Position numbers and translations under genes: made by a program. A stretch of 60,838 nt of DNA. Source: Nemertoderma westbladi. Taxonomy: Eukaryota; Xenacoelomorpha; Nemertodermatida; Nemertodermatidae. The notes beneath the pieces are model-generated. The model did not search any database and had not been told where the DNA came from. It saw only the letters and a list, made by a program, of their open reading frames with translations. Of the stretch, positions 42,546 to 53,545 are shown one piece after another. The stretch's first letter is position 1. Every line of letters starts with the position of its first letter. The stretch is taken from the NCBI GenBank assembly GCA_032718475.1, contig JAUCBJ010007615.1:1-60838 (forward strand). The letters are read 5' to 3'.

Positions 42546-45500
42546 CTAGTTTTTAGATATATTTATTTCATTTGCATTCACCAATGAATATAAAACGCTG
42601 TTTGAGTTATCAAGTAAGACTTGTGGTTCTTCAAACTCAGCAACATCTCCTTCATTCATAACTAATATTCGATCACTATTTATGATTGTATTAATACGAT
42701 GGGCTATTGTTAAAACAGTTGAGTTGATTAAATTCTCAGTGATAGCTTTCTGAATAAGTTCCTCTGTAAACTGGTCAATTGACGAGGTTGCCTCGTCAAT
42801 TAGAATAACACGGCTGCCTCTTAGCATCGCTCTGGCCAAACAAACCAACTGCTTCTCCCCAACACTCAAATTATAGCCGCGACTTTCAACTTCAAATTCT
42901 AAGATATCGACTTTTTCAACGCAAGGATGCTTTATTGATCCATAACCTGAATTGCCATTTAGTCTTGCCTCCAATGATAATTTTAGTTGAACATTTTCTA
43001 ATGCAGCTCTGATTGCTTCACTAGTATACTCATTAAAAGGGTCTAGATTGTAGCCTAAAGTTCCTTGAAATAGAATAGGATCTTGTGGAATAACGGCAAC
43101 AGACCTTCGTAAATCGTGTAATCCTATTTTGGTGATGTCAACATCATCTATAGAGATAATTCCTTGTGATTCAACAAGGCGGAGTAAAACAGAAAACAGT
43201 GACGATTTTCCAGCCCCAGTTCGGCCAACAATTCCAATCTTCTCAAAAGGTTTGGTTACAAAGTTGATTCCATGCAAAACCTCGTTTCCTCCATAAGAAA
43301 GTTTAACATTTTTGAATGAAACAACACCAGAGTTCGGCCAATATGTTGGCAGTTCCATATCAGCATGATGCCAGGTATCTTCTTGATTCAATTCAGAGTA
43401 TTGGAGAAATCTTTCAACTGATGTAAAATTAATTTCAACTATAGCTGCTGCTTTTAATAAGAATATTAGATAATTTGATAATGAAAAAAGATATGATATT
43501 GATAAACAAAGCACCTGTCTTGATAGGAAACTGTCCATATACAAAGATACCACTAATACAAACATAGTAAATATTGTGTAAATAATGGTTACACACAAAG
43601 TCAGAAAGCTATACAAAACATTAATCATAAACCATGCTTCTGTATGATTATCTAAATGATCAAAGAAACGTTTGGTATAAATATCCTGAACATTAAAAGC
43701 TCTAATAACATCCCTTCCTTCGATGGTATCTGATGCATGCTGGTAAACTGGACTCCTTAACATACCTTCCAGGAATTTAACTTGTTTCAGGCTTTTCACT
43801 GCATAAATTCGGAGCCAGGTAACAACCACTAACATTGGAAGGGCAACAAGCAAAGTCCATGGATTTGTAATTCCACAAAATATGACAACGAGTAAAGTTC
43901 GGCAAAGAGAATGCATAACATCCGCAGATAAATCAGGGAGAAGGTTGTCCATTATTCCCAAGTCTTTTGAAAATCTATTTAATATTCCCCCCACTGCATT
44001 TTCCTCGAAAAATTTCATTGGCGCTCTCAACACACGCTTGAAAATTCGGCTGTGTAAATTCTGAGACGATGTCAGAAGAACTCCATAAAAGGTAAATATG
44101 TTAAATGTATAACAGAGCAAAAAGGTGAACACAAGGAAAGCATACAAGAGTATTATAGAATTCCAATTTCTGCCTCTAATAAATTGTGTAATGATATTTT
44201 GATGAGTTGCATTATTGTTTAGTTGTGATGGTAATGAAGACTGCAATGCCCAAGTTGCCAACCAATAGTCTGTTAATGTAATGAGAACATATGTAAAAAT
44301 GATTGTTAATACGAAAGTGAAAACTGGTGGAATGGTTATTCCAGCCTTAATGTACATTTGAAAATCCTTCCATGTATCTTTATTATCAAGAGTAGAAAAT
44401 TTATCTAATACTACATCAGCCCCAATATTATCTTGTAAATATCCAGCATGGGAAACAGTCATATCTAAATGACTTTCAAAAGTTTTCAATGAATTCAAGT
44501 TAATTTTTTCCTTTAAATTCATGGGAACGACTACATCACCATTATAGAATGACACAATTTTTGAATTTTGAGGAATCATTTTCAAAAGATGAGTGGTCAT
44601 AATGACAATGCCCTTTGATTGGCAATGCCTTATGCAGTTATCAAACAATTTATTTGCAACGCTGCTATCAACAGCCGCAATGGGATCATCCATGAGATAT
44701 ATATTGGCTCTGGAATAAACGGCTCTTGCTAGAGCAATACGCGACTTTTGACCTCCAGACAATGAGATACCTTTCTCTCCAACCAATGTATTATCACCTT
44801 CTGTAAAGTGCAAAAGGTCCAGTGTCAAACAACACAAATCAATAACTTCTTCATACCACCCTGCTTCAAAAGAATGTCCCAGTAATATGTTTTCTCTTAC
44901 TGTTCCTGAAAATATGAATGGGGTCTGTGATACATAAGCAAGTTTCCCACACTTGTTAATAAACCCTTTTTCTAAAGGCAACTCACCTAGCAAAGCTTGC
45001 AGTAATGTCGTCTTTCCAGAACCAACTGGTCCTATCACATATACTATCTCACCAAAATTCACTTGGATAGAAACATCATGTATAACATATCCATTGGTAG
45101 TTGATTGTCTTGTAGAAATATTTAATGCATTCAGATATATATCAGATGGGTGGGCTTTTTTTGATGATTGCAGATCATTGTTACATTCCGCAACGTTGTT
45201 AAGGTTACAAGTAAAACCGACCAATTTATCTAATCTTTGTGTAACCGCATGTAATTCACCTAATTGACGCAGTGCAACACCAAAACTAGACACAGAGTTA
45301 ATTAAGTTGGCTAGAATAATTGTTACACTAATAAGTATAATAATATTGAATTTACACCCAAGCGATGTATGAAGCACGAAAATGCAAAATAAAACTAAGG
45401 TGATGTAGGCAAAGTGTAATCCCGTGTAGAATGAATGACAATACATTATTTTACAGATTTGGGGGAATTCTTTGCTCCGTACGTCTTCTAAAACTTTCAC

Positions 45501-46184
45501 AAATAGTTCCTCCCATGCATAGGCTTTAACAGCTTTTATGCCAACCAAGATTTCACTTAGCAGCGTGATGCGTCTGTCAGTTAACAATTCTGCCTTACTC
45601 CGTAGATTAGAAAACATCTTGGCGAGACTGAAACTCAAGGGAACTATCAAAATTACTAGGAACATCCCAAAAATACCAGATAATTCCAAATAGTAATACA
45701 TTAGAGGAACGCTGAGAACAATTACAACCGGTGCCGCAATTACATTTGTTCCGAGGATTGCAATGTCGTCAAATCTCCCAACATCTGAAGACAATAAATT
45801 TGTATAAAGTCCAATTGTGGTTTCTTGAATTTCCATGGTGTTTAATGTTAAGAGTTTTCTGTATATGAGACCACTACATCCAACTCTCAGTTTTGTACAC
45901 AACAATGCAAAGTAAAATGTAGAATTAGTCATGACGATTGCTGATATAATTGATGCAATGGCAATTATTCCGCAATCTAGTAATGCCATATCCCGTGAAA
46001 TGTTGGTATCATCTTTCAAGTAGTAGAGGATCAATCGTTCTAGGAGTATTACTCGAAGTACCATGACTACATCACTAAAAGCATGTAAGAAACCACAAAA
46101 AAGAAATTCCTTGTAATACGCTCTAGTTAATGTTGTGACAATGTTGCATTTATTCATTCTTATTGGTACATTGACTGTTTTGAC
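42546..46184 (-). CDS. ABCC4-like: ABCC4/MRP4-like exporter, large exon 2 (TMD1-NBD1-TMD2-NBD2)
   Basis: The open frame has no ATG at its start but follows a strong acceptor (TTATTGTCATTGTTTTGCAG|GTC). It joins in phase with exon 1 at 54968-55174, giving a protein of about 1281 residues, near ABCC4 length. Order: TMD1 from LTRAYYKEF; NBD1 with Walker A GPVGSGKTT, signature LSGGQ and Walker B IYLMDD, with Asp for the usual Glu as in ABCC proteins; TMD2 from FTFVLTIIFTYVLITL; NBD2 with Walker A GRTGAGKSS, signature LSVGE, Walker B VILIDEA and switch His in TIAHR. MRP4 exports cyclic nucleotides, conjugates and drugs at the plasma membrane using ATP; the substrate here is inferred. All four domains in a single 3.6-kb exon is unusual for an animal ABCC gene, which normally has 25 or more exons. 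Confidence 0.93.
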   Translation of the reverse strand, partial: VKTVNVPIRMNKCNIVTTLTRAYYKEFLFCGFLHAFSDVVMVLRVILLERLILYYLKDDTNISRDMALLDCGIIAIASIISAIVMTNSTFYFALLCTKLRVGCSGLIYRKLLTLNTMEIQETTIGLYTNLLSSDVGRFDDIAILGTNVIAAPVVIVLSVPLMYYYLELSGIFGMFLVILIVPLSFSLAKMFSNLRSKAELLTDRRITLLSEILVGIKAVKAYAWEELFVKVLEDVRSKEFPQICKIMYCHSFYTGLHFAYITLVLFCIFVLHTSLGCKFNIIILISVTIILANLINSVSSFGVALRQLGELHAVTQRLDKLVGFTCNLNNVAECNNDLQSSKKAHPSDIYLNALNISTRQSTTNGYVIHDVSIQVNFGEIVYVIGPVGSGKTTLLQALLGELPLEKGFINKCGKLAYVSQTPFIFSGTVRENILLGHSFEAGWYEEVIDLCCLTLDLLHFTEGDNTLVGEKGISLSGGQKSRIALARAVYSRANIYLMDDPIAAVDSSVANKLFDNCIRHCQSKGIVIMTTHLLKMIPQNSKIVSFYNGDVVVPMNLKEKINLNSLKTFESHLDMTVSHAGYLQDNIGADVVLDKFSTLDNKDTWKDFQMYIKAGITIPPVFTFVLTIIFTYVLITLTDYWLATWALQSSLPSQLNNNATHQNIITQFIRGRNWNSIILLYAFLVFTFLLCYTFNIFTFYGVLLTSSQNLHSRIFKRVLRAPMKFFEENAVGGILNRFSKDLGIMDNLLPDLSADVMHSLCRTLLVVIFCGITNPWTLLVALPMLVVVTWLRIYAVKSLKQVKFLEGMLRSPVYQHASDTIEGRDVIRAFNVQDIYTKRFFDHLDNHTEAWFMINVLYSFLTLCVTIIYTIFTMFVLVVSLYMDSFLSRQVLCLSISYLFSLSNYLIFLLKAAAIVEINFTSVERFLQYSELNQEDTWHHADMELPTYWPNSGVVSFKNVKLSYGGNEVLHGINFVTKPFEKIGIVGRTGAGKSSLFSVLLRLVESQGIISIDDVDITKIGLHDLRRSVAVIPQDPILFQGTLGYNLDPFNEYTSEAIRAALENVQLKLSLEARLNGNSGYGSIKHPCVEKVDILEFEVESRGYNLSVGEKQLVCLARAMLRGSRVILIDEATSSIDQFTEELIQKAITENLINSTVLTIAHRINTIINSDRILVMNEGDVAEFEEPQVLLDNSNSVLYSLVNANEINISKN

Positions 46185-46344
46185 CTGCAAAACAATGACA
46201 ATAAAATCATCTAAATGCTGCTAGTCTCCATGATGTGAGTGAGAGTGTGAATGTAATAAAGTAAAGAAATAAAGTACCAGTGTTTCTGAACTAGTCAGTA
46301 ATGTAAAGTGAATGTAAATAAAGTATGTAATAAATTACCCGTGT

Positions 46345-46545
46345 TTATGGGGTAGTTATAAAACCCTAAAACAAAGAAAAATACGAAATTATTAACGAAA
46401 ATATCGAAATGATAAAACTTTATAAGAAATCTCACTTTCCATTGAGATCGGTATTATTCGAAGACACACGAATTTTGAATTAATAAAATCCGATAATTTC
46501 GCCCCATTTTCGACCCTAAAAGAAATTTAATACCAAATGCTGTCT
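46345..46545 (+). repeat. Left arm of a 200-bp inverted repeat in ABCC intron 1
   Basis: Pairs with the complement of 51960-52165, e.g. AATAAAATCCGATAATTTCG and CCCCATTTTCGACC occur in both. Before the hAT insertion the arms were under 0.9 kb apart. They could be terminal repeats of an older DNA element. Confidence 0.7.
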
Positions 46546-47243
46546 CTGGTGATTGTTTGTTTAGGGCAGTGCCGGATTAAGCCTTTGGTGGCCCTGAGGC
46601 ACATTTTCACAATTTCAAGAAATGGCCCGAAAATTTATATTTTCCCATAAATCCTTTGAAATGATAAAAAGTTGCAAAATCACAGAAATACTGGAAATCT
46701 TATTGCGATAGAACATATATAAACTAAATTTAAAAAATTTACACCTGAAATACTAATTATTATAACATAGTAAGTAAGTGTAACTACGTAGTTTGACATA
46801 ACGCTGCGAATTAGAATACTAAATAAATATTGCATTGTAAAAGTGAATTATATAATTTAACTTTGAATTAATTTACAATGTAGTAAAATCAAGGAAATTT
46901 AAATACGTTAACATTAACAGTTAACAGTATACATTAACAGGTATTTAAATTGCCGTGGTTCATAATATAAAGCATCCAAGTTCGTATTTCATATCATATT
47001 GCACCGATCAATTTAAGTATTATTATAACTATTAACAATTATTCTGGAATTAAGTAATGTTAAAAAAGTAGAAATTAACTTTTAAATTTAATATATTTAT
47101 ATTAAATTAACACAACAAGTATTTAATTTGCCGTGGTTCACAATATAAAGTATCCAAGTTCGTATCACTATATTGCACTGATCAATTTAAGTATTATTAC
47201 AGTATTATAACTATTTAAAAAACAATACTACTCTGTAAGATTG

Positions 47244-49724
47244 TTAAAATGTTACCTTACGAGCTTTCACTGCTGCAAATTCGTTTATTAGAGCACTGAA
47301 GTCAATCTCACGTAGTAACTCGCATTCAATGCACATGAGTGCCAAAACAACAAGCCGTCGCTGATGCATTGTTGATCTTTTCACATCTTTTATTCTTGTG
47401 AGATGGGAAAACGTGCATTCTCCGGAACAATTGGTGGTCATTAGCACCAAGTATATTCGGAGTGCCACTTCCGTGTTTGGAAACGCTTGATGAACGCCAG
47501 TGGTATGGAGCAGACGGAAAATATTCTGGGCGCTTCCGGTTGACATCACTCTGTCATCACCACCGTGGTCCGCCTTATCCTGCAGTTTATACCAGTTGAT
47601 AAACTGCCGAAATTCAGAGGGAAAATCGGATGAGAGGTCATTTGGATAGACTTTAACAAGTCTGGCGATAGCAGTATCGATATCCTTATCAGACATGGTG
47701 GTAAACTCCGACAGAACACCAAAACGCTCTAACACAAATGAATATGCATCAATGCGTTTCTGCAACGCACTCTGCAATTTATCAATAATTACATAGAAAG
47801 TGTTGACCTTGAATTTCTGTTGGCTCGTCATCCCTTTCATTGCGTCTTCAGCAGCTCCATCACCAACATGTTTCTTGCGCCTGGGTGCCCGTCGGGTTTC
47901 AGATCTGTAGGAGTTATTCCCACAGCGATCCATGGCTTTCTGCTCATAAATACCAAACTTGTCTCTGCATTCATCCAGGAAAGCATGCAAACTAGTGAGC
48001 AGACCAATGGCCGGAGTTAGTTCAATCGTTGCACTTTGGAGCAACTTGCTGCAGCTGTTGAAACGGTGCAAAATATCACTCCAAAGTTCACACATCAGAG
48101 CAACTTCAATGGTGTCCATATGCTTCGCTAACGAGTCTGCCTCATTCCGTGTGTCCCCATTCTGGCAGTCATCCGCAGCGATTTCTTCAAGAGCACCCTG
48201 AAACTGACGGTACCCCTTTGACAGAGCTTCAGTGGCGTCGGCTCGAGCAGACCACCGTGTATCCGATGGGTGTTTTGGTACAAGACAACCAGTCACCTGT
48301 TCTACATAAGTCTGCAAGACTCCCCAACGATGCGTTGATGCTACAAAGAATGTATACAATCGCTGTACCAATCCAAAAAACGAAACAGCTTCAACACAAC
48401 AGTCCACAGCCGACTGACCAACAAGGTTTAAAGAGTGTGCAGCGTAAGGAATATATTCAACTAAGTTATTTTTATCTTTCAATATTTTCTGCATGCCAAT
48501 GAATTTACCAGACATATTGCTGGCATTATCGTATGTCTGACCACGGCAGTTGTTAAAATCGATATCTTGATCTGATAAATATTGGAGTAGAGTATCAGCT
48601 AGATTCTGACCTGTATGACTTGAAATATTTATAAATGTAAGAAAACGCTCTACAGGCTGGTAATTTCTCATGTTGATGTAACGGATTATAATCGTCAGCC
48701 GATCTGTATGAGAAATGTCTGGGGTGGAGTCCACTGAAACGGAAAAATATCGCGATTTACTAATCTGGTCCTTGATGTGTCCAATAATTTTTGTTCCCAT
48801 CATTGATATTAGTTCTTCACATACGGTTTTTGATAAATATGATGTGTGACCCCGACCCCGATTGGCATGATCACAAATATGTTGCGACAAAAACGGATCA
48901 AATTGTCCAATCAACTCCAGGATACCGAGATAATTACCATTGCTGCTAGACCCAACAATTTCATTACTGCCCCTAAGGGCCAGACCCCTTTCACAGAGGA
49001 AAACAATGGTGGCAACACAATGTGTCAGTACATTTTTCCAATAGTTGCGCTGTTCCAGCATATTTATATGTAGTTGCTCATCAATTCGACCAACAGCAAC
49101 GCTGCGCTGACATAATGTCAGCACCGATCCAATATGCTTCGGGCTGATTTCATGGATCTTCAAATAATGAGCAGTATTCTTCCAATCATTGAACCCTGAG
49201 CCAGAAAGCTGCGCACCCCTGTCTGTGGAAAACAGTTTGCAAGGGAAGCAAAAAACGCTGGTCTTTGCAGGAGAATAGACAAGCCATTCGCGATCTGTTA
49301 CCTCCCCATTGGGTAAAACCCTTTTGAAGGCACTAGCGTTAAGAAATCGATTAACACCAGAGTATTGCCGCTTTGTATCCGGATAATTATCCGCAACATT
49401 TCGAAAATGGTCTGCGCCAAGTCCGATGCAGATCTCACACAAATTCTCTGTGATGTCTCCAAAAAGACCAACATCAGTTGGAATCGAAGTTGAGGCATTA
49501 CTCCCGGCATTCCCAAGTTCGGCTGGCATGGGGCCCTCGATAGCAGGGGTGTCCCCTTTCTGCTGATAACCAGTAATATTACCATCATTACCTGAATCTT
49601 TCTCTACATCCAACATAGGAAAAAATGACGTCAGTTTATGTGTCTTCTTCAGCTGTTGATCCTCACAACGCTTCTTCTTCTCCAACTCTTGGGATCGTTC
49701 CCAACCACCTTTACGTTTCGACAT
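47244..49724 (-). CDS. hAT transposase (TTF zinc finger, DUF4371, dimerisation domain)
   Basis: 826 residues from ATG 49724 without interruption. A basic Lys/Arg N-terminus (MSKRKGGWERSQELEKKKR) is followed by the TTF-type finger around residues 140-200 (VFCFPCKLF, DWKN...LKIHE). The RNase H-like core contains YFSVSVDSTPDISHTDRL with the first catalytic Asp and YDNASNMSG with the second. The C-terminal hAT dimerisation region (about 755-810) contains LRIYLVLMTTNCSGECTFS, carrying the third acidic residue and the S/F...R pattern. It resembles the ZMYM1/TTF-type hAT group that has also been domesticated in vertebrates. Here it lies inside intact terminal repeats, so it is an element gene, perhaps still active. 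Confidence 0.92.
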   Translation of the reverse strand: MSKRKGGWERSQELEKKKRCEDQQLKKTHKLTSFFPMLDVEKDSGNDGNITGYQQKGDTPAIEGPMPAELGNAGSNASTSIPTDVGLFGDITENLCEICIGLGADHFRNVADNYPDTKRQYSGVNRFLNASAFKRVLPNGEVTDREWLVYSPAKTSVFCFPCKLFSTDRGAQLSGSGFNDWKNTAHYLKIHEISPKHIGSVLTLCQRSVAVGRIDEQLHINMLEQRNYWKNVLTHCVATIVFLCERGLALRGSNEIVGSSSNGNYLGILELIGQFDPFLSQHICDHANRGRGHTSYLSKTVCEELISMMGTKIIGHIKDQISKSRYFSVSVDSTPDISHTDRLTIIIRYINMRNYQPVERFLTFINISSHTGQNLADTLLQYLSDQDIDFNNCRGQTYDNASNMSGKFIGMQKILKDKNNLVEYIPYAAHSLNLVGQSAVDCCVEAVSFFGLVQRLYTFFVASTHRWGVLQTYVEQVTGCLVPKHPSDTRWSARADATEALSKGYRQFQGALEEIAADDCQNGDTRNEADSLAKHMDTIEVALMCELWSDILHRFNSCSKLLQSATIELTPAIGLLTSLHAFLDECRDKFGIYEQKAMDRCGNNSYRSETRRAPRRKKHVGDGAAEDAMKGMTSQQKFKVNTFYVIIDKLQSALQKRIDAYSFVLERFGVLSEFTTMSDKDIDTAIARLVKVYPNDLSSDFPSEFRQFINWYKLQDKADHGGDDRVMSTGSAQNIFRLLHTTGVHQAFPNTEVALRIYLVLMTTNCSGECTFSHLTRIKDVKRSTMHQRRLVVLALMCIECELLREIDFSALINEFAAVKARKVTF

Positions 49725-49749
49725 TATCAGGTATTAGGATTGAGGATGT

Positions 49750-51170
49750 TATTATAGAAGAACTTATCTATTATTATAGTTAATTGGTTATTGTTTGTTA
49801 TTTTGTATTTGTTATTGGTATTATTATTATATTATAGATTATATATAAACAAACAACAAACAATCAAAAGTAAAACTTATTGAAAGTTACAGCAGTGTCG
49901 GTACTGTCGGAAAACTGATGGATGACATTATGCCACAGCCCCCCAACCCCCCCCCCCCCCCCCCCATAATGTGCACACATAATATATAGCTGTATAGTAC
50001 AGTATTATATACTGATTGCGACCAATTATTGCAATTTTTAAAATGTATTTCCCCGGGTTAAATTCAGCTTTTCTTCCAGATCCAGTCTCTACCCCTGTTT
50101 ATGAGGAGGGGGAGGGGGGGGGGGGGTTATTCAAATTTAGGCTAATAATAATAATACATTTATAATATTATGCATCAACCATCATTAACTCATTTAAGTA
50201 TAAGTAATAAAATTAATTTCAAACTTGAATGAAAGATATTATTTATAAAGAAACTAACTACATGGTGTTCAGAGTTGTTATGTGTCAGAAAAATTTTAAA
50301 AGAAATGGTAATAATTGGCCGTGCAATCAGCCACCGTATAGAGATACTTTAACTCAACCCTAAAGTTTTATTCAAAGAAAACAAATTGTGAAAATATATC
50401 AGAATAATTACTTCTTATCAGTATATTAAACCAGTGAGCAAAACCACTGCCTGATTATACAAAAGGCGATTACAGTGGTCAAATGAAACACAATTGATAT
50501 TGATATTTTAAATCGAATAAACAATTTACAGATTTACCTGCATCAGCATTAACCAATTATTATAACAAACTCTGATAGCGATCGGGCAGGCCATTTCAAC
50601 CAACCAGACGGCAGTAGTCCCACCTAATAATGGTCAGCTACCACTATGTACGTATCAACGTATGTAAGCAATATAATATAATATTATGTAACTACCAGTA
50701 ATAACCAATCCAGCTGCTGGCCTTTAGTTGCAGAGACTTGTATAGCCAACACTGCAGCAAGCTTTAGTTTGGAGTCCCATTATGTATTTGTACGACTAAT
50801 GGCTGGCTGCTGGCCTGCTGGCACTGACTGGTCGACTGGTCTGTTTGTAGGCTATAGCAATGTGCAATGGTATGTGTGCGTGGTGGGGAGGGGGGGGGGG
50901 GGGGGGGGGGGGGGTGGGTTGGGGGCTCTTTATATATTATGCTGTGGGTTTAGCAGGGTACTTATACTACTGTACAGAATGACGGCAACAAGACTTAATG
51001 GATTAATGAATATTATGGATAAATAACAGACAAGGTAATAAATTTGTTGTACTGTATGGTCTTGTGCAAAATATATTCTTTCTGATTTAGGTTTGAATTT
51101 GCTGTAAAAATGGCCCGTATTTTCGGCTGGCCCTAAGGCACGTGCCTTATATGCCTATAGGTTAATCCGG
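49750..51170. other. Untranslated 5' part of the hAT element
   Basis: Between the transposase start and the right terminus. It holds two homopolymer runs and small ORFs without motifs, and presumably the transposase promoter. Confidence 0.5.
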
Positions 51171-51959
51171 CACTGTGTTAGGGGTAATCCAATGATGGTA
51201 AAACACCTCAAAATGGCGTTCAAATTAGGACAGTACAGTCAGAGTGAAGGCCTACTGCAGTTACTGCATTGCGACTGCTGGACTGCAGTCTGTAGTTACG
51301 TTTACGTCAACCTATTCACACCCACCGCGCCGCTCCACTTGCCTGCCATTTACTGTACACGTACAGTGTACACCTGTATCGCCAAAGTTCCGTACGCTGT
51401 AATGCGAATGCAGTGTTGGGTTAGGGTACCGGCTGACTGGACCGGTTCCTTCAATATTGCCTTGGCCCTTCAGGCTTTACCATGCTTGCAATACACCAGT
51501 ACACTGATCTGGTGATGTTGAATTAATTCATCCAAGCCGCCATTGGTCAACACCCAACAACCAACCAGCACACAGCATTGTTCTGAAGATGTAAGATGTA
51601 AGATTGTGTTAGGCCTTTTTTGTACTGTACCGGCGGTATGTCAGTGTCAGTATTGAGGTGAGTCTGGCCCTACGGTACTTAGACTTGTGATTTGATAATT
51701 ATGTACTGTCTTTGATATTGGAAATTGTCGACTGTAATATGATTGATTTTTACCGAGAGACTGTGCTACGAATTATCAGCTCAGAAGGTATGTTATTTTA
51801 GAGTGCAATTTGATGAACCTTTTTAGATTAATGACAAGAATAAGGACACCAACATTCGCAATTTTTTAACATCCAACCCCTCTCGCGTCATACATCCCGA
51901 AAATTGTCAAACCGTCTGGTCCATCTCGCTCTCGATGTGTCACAAAGTCGTTGACCTAG

Positions 51960-52165
51960 CTCGGAACAAGTATTTGGTATTAAATTACTTTTAAGGTCGA
52001 AAATGGGGCGAAATTATCGGATTTTATTGATTAAAAAAAAAATAAGTGTGCCTTCTAATAATACCTACCTTACTGGAAAGCGAGATTGTTTGATAATTTC
52101 GATATTTTGTTGATAATTTCGTCTTTTTCGTTATTTTCGGGTTTTATTACTATCCGTGTTTCTTA
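51960..52165 (-). repeat. Right arm of the 200-bp inverted repeat
   Basis: Reverse-complement counterpart of 46345-46545. Confidence 0.7.
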
Positions 52166-52245
52166 CGAGTAAGTGTGTGATTGCTACATCCAGATCAGAG
52201 TGTGAAAGTGTTAAAATACATCTAACGCTGTGCAAGTATGATATG

Positions 52246-52548
52246 CTACACCCAGAATGTGAAAATGTTATCCACAATTAATGGCAAGGCTCTTAAGAAA
52301 ACGAGCGATGTGTGTCTCATCTCGTCAGGTAATGGAATGTTGAAGTAGTTCAGTATCAGGTTTCTCTTTGTTTTAAATGTGGTGCCGCTCATATCAAACA
52401 CTTCAGATATGAAGCTGGCATCCGAGATTGTTTTTGGGGAAGATTTGGTGGTATGAAAACACCCTAACAGGTTCGTAATGTCGTGTCTGTAGAAGATGAG
52501 CGACATCAGTTGTGGTACACTGTAACTTTTCCTGGTCCTACTGTACAA
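52246..52548 (-). other. Unassigned 100-codon open frame
   Basis: Contains LILNYFNIPLPDE and LRALPLIVDN, which faintly recall the C-terminal domain of MutL homologue MLH1 (DYFSLEID..., GLPLLLDN). The rest does not match and the frame lies in the ABCC intron. It may be a pseudogene scrap or chance. Confidence 0.2.
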
Positions 52549-52689
52549 TATGGAACAATCTACTCCTCAACCTACGCCTACATTAAATGCCTTCAAGACG
52601 GGTATCAAATCACATCTTTTTAAACAGGAATATGTCATCTAACTCATAGAGAACCATTTCCGTTTTTTATTTAGCGTTGTCTTTGTTTT

Positions 52690-52975
52690 TATTTCAGACA
52701 CCTCTTAAAGGTCTTGAGGCACCTCTTAAATGACACTGGCCTTGACGATACCTATAATCTCGTGAAAGTCATTGGGGATAGGGAGTTGTAGCGGTGCAAT
52801 TTTTTTGATAAGCCGGAATATCATTCTTATTGCACGATGTGGTGGGGCATTGGGGTATGCCAAATGTGGGTTGCATGGTGGTGGCAAAATGTTTTTGTTA
52901 AGCCAGCATTGCGTCTCATTGTGCAGTTTCAATGCAGCAGGCCAATTATAGTAGTAGTATTATTTATATATCAGT
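52690..52975 (+). mobile_element. Old LINE 3'-end fragments
   Basis: CACCTCTTAAATGACACTGG, GATAGGGAGTTGTAGCGGTG and, after a duplicated stretch, AATGCAGCAGGCCAATTATA followed by TAGTAG are diverged copies of the 3' end of the LINE family. The similarity occurs twice (about 52700-52830 and 52890-52960), suggesting a partial duplication. Confidence 0.65.
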
Positions 52976-53545
52976 CCCCTCTACAGTTTCCCAGATGGAG
53001 CTGGGTCTCTTTAGGGAAAATTTACGGATACAACTCTGCTCCTTCCTTTAAAGCATTCATACCGAAATTAAAACTTCACTGGCCCCCTATTTGCGGGGCT
53101 CTAACACGCTACTTCTGGAGCCAATGAAGCGAATTCAAGGCAAAGGATTGAAGCGCTCCTACAAAAAGAAATTTGGCATGACTTTCGGAAATAACATATA
53201 TGTGGTTGTTAATTTTAAACCCAGATGAGGGGGGGGGGGGGGGGGGGTGGTAGTGGCAATTAAAAATTGATCACCTCTCCTAGGAAAAATCGACGCAACA
53301 GCTGATTACTGTCTAAAATAAAACTTTAAGCTGTTTTATTGAGTTTAGTTTATTGTTTTGATTATAATAATGTGCCACTGTAACCTGCTCCTTTCCCCTA
53401 ATTGATAATTTAACATTGATACAATATTAATTCACCGATATATAATTTGCGTCAAGTTTTTTCTCCTCTGTATCATTAAACTATAGAAATTCCCAATGGA
53501 TTTCCAACATTTATCTACCCTTACTCAGGCAGTCCAAGTAAATTT

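Larger units (their letters stand above)
46567..51175. mobile_element. Complete autonomous hAT transposon in ABCC intron 1
   Basis: The left end CAGTGCCGGATTAAGCCT and the complement of the right end (CAGTGCCGGATTAACCT) are terminal inverted repeats. Flanking 8-mers GTTTAGGG (46559-46566) and TGTTAGGG (51176-51183) agree at 6 of 8, consistent with an aged target duplication. The intact transposase frame is on the minus strand, the same strand as the host ABCC gene. C and G runs occur at about 49947-49965 and 50890-50914. Confidence 0.9.

Noticed and set aside
44953-45267. Plus-strand ORF inside the ABCC exon (also 58121-58408)
   Set aside because: Antisense shadow of the NBD1 coding region in both copies.
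42546-46190. Intronless ABCC gene starting at 46190
   Set aside because: There is no ATG at 46190 (the codon is TTG inside a splice acceptor), and a matching first exon with a donor lies at 54968-55174.
52246-52548. MLH1 exon
   Set aside because: Only two short stretches resemble the MLH1 C-terminus; the remainder does not fit and splice sites are not convincing. Kept only as an unassigned frame.
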